Shown here: positions 35,034-39,088 of the stretch, one piece after another
Layout: each line of letters begins with the position of its first letter
Position numbering within the stretch: position 1 is the stretch's first letter
Assembly: GCA_016790425.1 (NCBI GenBank)
Contig: JAEUPF010000123.1
Span: 1 to 39,088, forward strand
Length of the DNA: 39,088 bases
Reading direction: 5' to 3'
Source: Rubrivivax sp.
Lineage (GTDB): Bacteria; Pseudomonadota; Gammaproteobacteria; Burkholderiales; Burkholderiaceae_C
Position numbers and translations under genes: made by a program
Notes under the pieces: model-generated
What the model was told of the DNA's origin: nothing
The model's input: only the letters and a program-made list of their open reading frames with translations
The model's database searches: none

Positions 35034-36100
35034 GAGCGGCGCTTGGCGTAGCGGGCCCGGATCGCCCGCATCGCTGGCCGCTCCACCCCGAAGGTGAGCA
35101 TCGCGGCCAGCACGACGACGACGACAAAGGCGACGGCGATGCCTTGGTCCATCGAGCCGCCGCGCGCCAGGACCGCGCGCTGCACGACCCAGCCGATGTG
35201 CTCGTGCACCAGGTAGAGCGGGTAGGAGATCAGGCCGAAGAAGGCCAGCAGCGGGTTCTCGAGCCAGCGCGCCCTGCCCCCCGCCGCCGCCCAGACCCAT
35301 AGCGCCAGCGCGGCGGCCAGCGAGGCGACCACCCAACCTTCGATCCACGCCAGAGTGCCGATCGCGAGCGCGGCGGTCAGCCCGATCGCGCCGCGGCTGC
35401 CGCTGCCGCCCGCCCGGGTGGCCTGATAGATGCAAATGCCCAGGGCGAACCAGGGCAGGTGGGTCAGGTTGAGCAGGCGCGCCAGCGTCCACGACAAGTC
35501 GACGCCGAAGTGCTTCGACGACACGTCATAGAACACACGCAGCGCGAGCAGCAGGCACAGGAAGACATGCACCCGGCGCAGTTGGCCGCTGACGAAGAGC
35601 GCCAGCATGGCCGCGTAGAAGAGCATCTCGACTTCGAGCGACCAGTACACCGAGTCGACATGCGGCACATTCAGGAGGCCGTGCACCATGATCAGGTTGG
35701 CCACGGCATGCCAGGCGCTGACTTCCTTGCCAGGCAGCCCCGCGAAGCTGACCACGGCGAACGTCAGGGCCACTGCAGCCCAATAGGCCGGGAACAGGCG
35801 CGATAGGCGCGACACGACGAAGTCCATCGCGCTGCGCGTGCGCTCCAGCGTCATGAAGATGACGAAGCCGCTGATGATGAAGAAGAGATTGACGCCGAGG
35901 TAGCCGCCCCACGCGAACGACAAGCTCGGGGTGTCGGCCGCGCCATACAGCTTCATGAACTGCGTGGTGTAGTGGAACACCACCACAGCGAGGGCGGCAA
36001 CCCCGCGCAGCGAATCGATGGCTGCGAGGCGGCCGGCACCGCCCTTGGCCGCCGCGGCAAGGGCTGCCGTCGCCCGGGGCGCGACCTGACTGGTTGTCAC
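35030..36100 (-). CDS. Acyltransferase-3 family integral membrane O-acyltransferase
   Basis: A 356-aa polytopic membrane protein of about ten helices. The family's opening motif is R-L-A-A-I-D-S-L-R-G-V-A-A-L-A-V-V-V-F-H-Y with the conserved His, followed by G-V-N-L-F-F-I-I-S-G-F-V-I and V-Y-W-S-L-E-V-E-M-L-F-Y. It probably moves acetyl groups across the inner membrane for the coupled SGNH hydrolase (34122) to place on a surface polysaccharide. GTG 36100 is the only plausible start before the first motif; no ribosome binding site is evident, so the exact N-terminus is uncertain. Confidence 0.88.
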   Translation of the reverse strand: MTTSQVAPRATAALAAAAKGGAGRLAAIDSLRGVAALAVVVFHYTTQFMKLYGAADTPSLSFAWGGYLGVNLFFIISGFVIFMTLERTRSAMDFVVSRLSRLFPAYWAAVALTFAVVSFAGLPGKEVSAWHAVANLIMVHGLLNVPHVDSVYWSLEVEMLFYAAMLALFVSGQLRRVHVFLCLLLALRVFYDVSSKHFGVDLSWTLARLLNLTHLPWFALGICIYQATRAGGSGSRGAIGLTAALAIGTLAWIEGWVVASLAAALALWVWAAAGGRARWLENPLLAFFGLISYPLYLVHEHIGWVVQRAVLARGGSMDQGIAVAFVVVVVLAAMLTFGVERPAMRAIRARYAKRRS

Positions 36101-36201
36101 TCGAACGGAACATGCAGCGTGGAGTCTGCGAGTGTGACAAGCGCGCGGGCATCTCGACGGCAGCCGCGCGCCGGGCACTCGCCGAGCGCGAGGATTGTCA
36201 C
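36094..36201. repeat. Three copies of TTGTCAC/GTGACAA before the acyltransferase gene
   Basis: TTGTCAC occurs at 36094-36100 (containing the GTG start on the other strand) and 36195-36201, and its complement GTGACAA at 36134-36140. TTGTCA at 36135-36140 read leftward could also act as a -35 box. These are possible operator sites, but the motif is short. Confidence 0.3.
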
Positions 36202-36204
36202 GTT

Positions 36205-37101
36205 TCAGTACACCGGCGCCGCCCCCGGCGGCCGCGTCTTGAAGCGCTTGTGCACCCACAGGTACTGCGCGGGATAGAGGCGGATCTGCGCCTCGACGAA
36301 GCGGTTCATCGCCGCCGCGTCGGCTTCGGGGTCGGCGGTGGGCCAGTGCTCCCAGGGGCTCACGAAGTGAACACGCCAGCCGCGCCCGTGCGGCAGCATC
36401 TCGGCCACCAGCGGCTGCACGCGCATGTTCAGCGACTTCGCCATGCGCGAAGGCGCCAGCAGCGTCGCCGCCGGCACACCGAAGAAAGGCACGAAGGCGG
36501 CGTCGCGCAGCCCGAAGTCCATGTCGGCGGGGTTGAAGAACGCCAGACCCCGCTTGATGGCGCGCACCACCGGCAGCGCGCCGGCCGAGCGTTCGAAGAA
36601 CATGTCGCGGCCAAAGCGCGAGCGGCCGCGCTTGAACGCGGCGTTCAGCACCGGGTTGCTCTGCGGCGTGTAGACGTCGCAGCCGGCGCGCGTCTGGTGC
36701 AGCTGCACCGCGGTGCCGCAGATTTCCAGGCCCACGAAGTGCGGCACCAGCCACATCACCGCGCCCGCGTGCCGCTCGGCGAACGAGACGTCGCCTTCCA
36801 CCTGGATCAGCCGCTTCAGCCGCGCTTCGCTGGCATGCCACAGCACGCCGCGTTCGACGAGGCTGCGGCCGAGCCAGCGGAAGTGCTCGCGCACCAGCGC
36901 TGCACGCTCGCGCGGCGACAACTCCGGCAGGCACAGTTCGACGTTGACGAGCGCCACGCGCCGCCGCTGGCGGCCCACCAGGTGCAGCACGCGGCCCAGG
37001 CCGCTGCCCAGCGCCGACAGCAGCGGCAGCGGCAGCCAGTGCAGCAGCCACACCAGCGCCAGCAACGCGCGGGCCAGCCCGTTGACGAGCGCGCGCTTCA
37101 T
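36205..37101 (-). CDS. LpxL/HtrB-family lipid A late acyltransferase
   Basis: A 298-aa inner-membrane acyltransferase that adds a secondary acyl chain to lipid A. One N-terminal transmembrane helix (about 8-30) precedes the catalytic H-x4-E motif P-H-F-V-G-L-E. N-P-A-D-M-D-F-G stands where E. coli LpxL has a D-Q-D-type motif, and L-Y-P-A-Q-Y-L-W-V-H-K-R-F-K is the usual C-terminal signature. It lies 13 bases after a second LpxL-type gene. Which chain and position each enzyme handles cannot be told. Confidence 0.9.
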   Translation of the reverse strand: MKRALVNGLARALLALVWLLHWLPLPLLSALGSGLGRVLHLVGRQRRRVALVNVELCLPELSPRERAALVREHFRWLGRSLVERGVLWHASEARLKRLIQVEGDVSFAERHAGAVMWLVPHFVGLEICGTAVQLHQTRAGCDVYTPQSNPVLNAAFKRGRSRFGRDMFFERSAGALPVVRAIKRGLAFFNPADMDFGLRDAAFVPFFGVPAATLLAPSRMAKSLNMRVQPLVAEMLPHGRGWRVHFVSPWEHWPTADPEADAAAMNRFVEAQIRLYPAQYLWVHKRFKTRPPGAAPVY

Positions 37102-37114
37102 GAAGCGGCTCGCC

Positions 37115-38011
37115 TCACGCGCTCTCCTGCCGGCGCGGATTCTTGTAGCGGTGATAGCCCCACAGGTACTGCGAGGGCGCGCGAGCGATCAGCAGTTCCA
37201 TCGAGCGGTTGATGGCGCAGGCGTCGACGCGCTGCGCCTCGGCCTCGTCGGCCGGCAGCGCGGCCGCGGCGGGCAGCGGCGCGGGCATCGGCATCACTTC
37301 CACGTGCCAGCCGGCGCCGCGCGGCAGCCGCCGGCCCCAGATGGCCAGCATCGCGCAGCCCGTCTGGCGCGCCAGCTTGCCCGCCAGCGTCATCGTGTAG
37401 GCGTCGCGGCCGAAGAAGGGCGCCCACACGCCCATGCCCTCGGGCGGCACCTGGTCGGGCAGCAGGCCCACGCTCTCGCCCTTGCGCAGCGCGCGCAGCA
37501 GCTGCCTTACGCCGCCCAGCGTGGCCGGCGCGGTGGCCAGGTGCGGCCGCGCGCGGGCGGTCTCCTCCAGCTCGCGCAGCGTGGCGTTGCGCGCCGGCCG
37601 GTACAGCACGGTGATCGGCTGGTGCGCGCCGAAGCGTTCGGCATACGCCTGGGCGCAGATCTCGAAGCAGCCCATGTGCGGCGTCAGCAGCAGCAAGCCG
37701 CGGCCGGCGGCGATGGCTTCCTCGACCAGCGCTTCGCCGCTCCACGACACCGGGTCGGCGATCGGCGCGTCCTGCGCGCGCAGCCACAGCCGCGGCGTCT
37801 CCATCGACATGCGGCCGGCCGCGGCCACCGCTGCGCGGCGGTCGGCCGCGCTCACGCCGGCCGCCGCCGCGTTGGCCTGCAGCCGCTGCCGGTAGCTCGG
37901 CGAAAGCGCGTAGGCCGTCCACCCGAGGCCGGTGCCCAGCCCGTGCAAAAGGCGCAGCGGCGCGCGCGCAAGGCCCCGCGCCAGCCACAGCAGCAGCCCG
38001 CCAGAAGACAT
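37115..38011 (-). CDS. LpxL/HtrB-family acyltransferase (second copy)
   Basis: A 298-aa member of the same family, first gene of the pair. The H-x4-E motif is P-H-M-G-C-F-E, followed by L-L-P-D-Q-V-P-P-E-G and a C-terminal S-Q-Y-L-W-G-Y-H-R-Y-K. ATG 38011 (M-S-S-G-G-L-L-L-W-L) begins just before the hydrophobic N-terminal helix; an upstream ATG (38056) would add a polar stretch and is less likely. The gene is divergent from metK, with which it shares a 253-base intergenic region. Confidence 0.9.
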   Translation of the reverse strand: MSSGGLLLWLARGLARAPLRLLHGLGTGLGWTAYALSPSYRQRLQANAAAAGVSAADRRAAVAAAGRMSMETPRLWLRAQDAPIADPVSWSGEALVEEAIAAGRGLLLLTPHMGCFEICAQAYAERFGAHQPITVLYRPARNATLRELEETARARPHLATAPATLGGVRQLLRALRKGESVGLLPDQVPPEGMGVWAPFFGRDAYTMTLAGKLARQTGCAMLAIWGRRLPRGAGWHVEVMPMPAPLPAAAALPADEAEAQRVDACAINRSMELLIARAPSQYLWGYHRYKNPRRQESA

Positions 38012-38018
38012 GGTTCGG

Positions 38019-38024
38019 TAGAAT
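38019..38024 (+). promoter_or_regulatory. metK: Candidate -10 box for metK
   Basis: TAGAAT (38019-38024) differs from TATAAT at one position. A transcript starting about 7 bases later would carry a leader of roughly 230 nt before metK. No good -35 box is visible, so the assignment is tentative. Confidence 0.4.
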
Positions 38025-38056
38025 TTCGAGGTACAGGCCGCCGAGTTAACGGACAA

Positions 38057-38233
38057 CTTGCGGGGCGGCCGGCGGGTGTGAAGCTTAAGCGAGCCGAAGG
38101 GGCCCTTCTCCTCGGACGCCGCAAGCCAAGGCAGCCGCAGCCCGCCGGTCCCGACGCCGGCTGGCTTCTTCCGCTAAAGCGTTCGCCGCGGCTCCAGGGA
38201 ACACCACTGACCGACGCGCGACGCGAGTCAGTG
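38057..38233 (+). promoter_or_regulatory. Structured metK leader, possible regulatory RNA
   Basis: Three nested or consecutive stems can be drawn. CTTGCGG (38057-38063) with CCGCAAG (38119-38125) encloses a 55-base domain. AGCCCGCCGG (38139-38148) with CCGGCTGGCT (38157-38166) has one mismatch and is followed by TCTTCC, terminator-like. CACTGAC (38205-38211) with GTCAGTG (38227-38233) lies 19 bases before the ribosome binding site. metK is a common target of SAM-sensing RNAs, but I do not recognise a SAM-I, SAM-II or SAH riboswitch consensus here. Confidence 0.45.
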
Positions 38234-38264
38234 CAACTTCCGCCTAGACATTGGAGCCCCACAA

Positions 38265-39088
38265 GTGGCGAACGACTTCCTCTTCACCAGCGAATCGGTT
38301 TCCGAAGGCCACCCCGACAAGGTCGCCGACCAGATCTCCGACGCGATCCTCGACGCGATCTTCAAGCAGGACCCGCGCTCGCGCGTCGCTGCCGAGACGC
38401 TGACCAACACCGGCCTCGTGGTGCTGGCCGGCGAGATCACCACCAACGCGCACGTCGACTACATCCAGGTCGCGCGCGACACGATCAAGCGCATCGGCTA
38501 CGACAACACCGAGTACGGCATCGACTACAAGGGCTGCGCCGTGCTCGTGGCCTACGACAAGCAGAGCAACGACATCGCGCAGGGCGTCGATCACGCGTCG
38601 GACGACCACCTCAACACCGGCGCCGGCGACCAGGGCCTGATGTTCGGCTACGCCTGCGACGAGACGCCGGTGCTGATGCCCGCGCCCATCTACTACGCGC
38701 ACCGCCTCGTCGAGCGCCAGGCGATGCTGCGCAAGAACGGCAAACTGCCCTTCCTGCGCCCCGACGCCAAGAGCCAGGTGACGATGCGCTACGTGGACGG
38801 CAAGCCGCACAGCATCGACACCGTGGTGCTCTCCAGCCAGCACGCGCCCGAGATGAGCCTGGGCACGAAGATGAAGCCCGAGTTCTACGAGGCGGTGATC
38901 GAGGAGATCATCAAGCCGGTGCTCCCGAAGGAGTGGCTGAAGGACACCAAGTACCTCATCAACCCCACCGGCCGCTTCGTCGTCGGCGGCCCGCAGGGCG
39001 ACTGCGGCCTCACCGGCCGCAAGATCATCGTCGACACCTACGGCGGCGCCTGCCCGCACGGCGGCGGCGCCTTCAGCGGCAAGGACCC
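38265..39088 (+). CDS. metK: S-adenosylmethionine synthetase (3' end beyond window)
   Basis: The first 274 residues of methionine adenosyltransferase, which makes SAM from methionine and ATP. Visible signatures are [13 protein letters not shown] (ATP/metal binding), [22 protein letters not shown], and the P-loop-like G-G-A-F-S-G-K-D at the window end. The start is GTG 38265 with GGAG 8 nt upstream, giving V-A-N-D-F-L-F. The complete protein should be about 390 aa, so some 115 residues are missing. Expression may be controlled by the structured leader. Confidence 0.97.
   Translation, partial: MANDFLFTSESVSEGHPDKVADQISDAILDAIFKQDPRSRVAAETLTNTGLVVLAGEITTNAHVDYIQVARDTIKRIGYDNTEYGIDYKGCAVLVAYDKQSNDIAQGVDHASDDHLNTGAGDQGLMFGYACDETPVLMPAPIYYAHRLVERQAMLRKNGKLPFLRPDAKSQVTMRYVDGKPHSIDTVVLSSQHAPEMSLGTKMKPEFYEAVIEEIIKPVLPKEWLKDTKYLINPTGRFVVGGPQGDCGLTGRKIIVDTYGGACPHGGGAFSGKD

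Noticed and set aside
35030-37051. 673-codon leftward frame ending in the acyltransferase
   Set aside because: The N-terminal third overlaps the LpxL-type gene in a different frame. The acyltransferase motifs begin after GTG 36100.
36094-37212. 372-codon + strand frame over the LpxL-type gene
   Set aside because: Antisense, His/Arg/Gln-rich, with no domain; the opposite strand encodes a convincing acyltransferase.

Overview
The window looks like chromosome from a high-GC betaproteobacterium, most likely Burkholderiales of the Rubrivivax/Leptothrix type. This is inferred from GC-rich codon use, three tripartite-tricarboxylate-transporter (TTT, 'Bug') solute receptors, and the housekeeping block metK / two LpxL-type acyltransferases / dapF / DUF484 / xerC. 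No phage, IS element or CRISPR array was seen. No stretch over 300 bases lacks a gene. The longest gaps are 38012-38264 (metK leader), 19183-19410, 16999-17212 and 18176-18375; I saw nothing convincing in the last three.

Region 1 (63-9647): an initiator tRNA with a terminator, then a seven-gene leftward operon with a divergent LysR regulator. In transcription order it encodes an aconitase-family large and small subunit (LeuC/LeuD-like), a TcuA-like FAD dehydrogenase, a CapA-like protein, two creatinase/M24-fold proteins that lack the usual metal ligands, and a TTT receptor. Tricarballylate-type oxidation to cis-aconitate followed by aconitase-type hydration is a coherent pathway, but the role of the CapA and M24 proteins is unexplained. 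This is the best candidate here for an undescribed system.

Region 2 (9669-19182): a small hypothetical protein, thioredoxin 2, a universal stress protein, an unusual NRAMP-family transporter with a His/Asp/Lys-rich loop, an HlyD-ABC-permease exporter operon, a stress-type SDR, a second TTT receptor and a SAM methyltransferase.

Region 3 (19411-25852): a second leftward catabolic operon with a divergent LysR regulator. It encodes two fumarylacetoacetate-hydrolase-family enzymes, an SDR, a PEBP lipoprotein, a 3-hydroxyacyl-CoA-dehydrogenase-like enzyme and a TTT receptor. The divergent promoter holds a clear CAATA/TATTG repeat array.

Region 4 (25853-39088): core functions. glmS is enlarged by three insertions and has a relic of a second glmS 3' end just downstream. 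It is followed by an Lrp regulator, an RlmI-type methyltransferase with a WYL regulator, a VOC protein, and xerC-DUF484-dapF (dapF carrying an in-frame palindromic repeat). Next come an SGNH hydrolase/acyltransferase pair, two LpxL-type acyltransferases, and a divergent metK (cut by the window end) behind a long, hairpin-rich leader.
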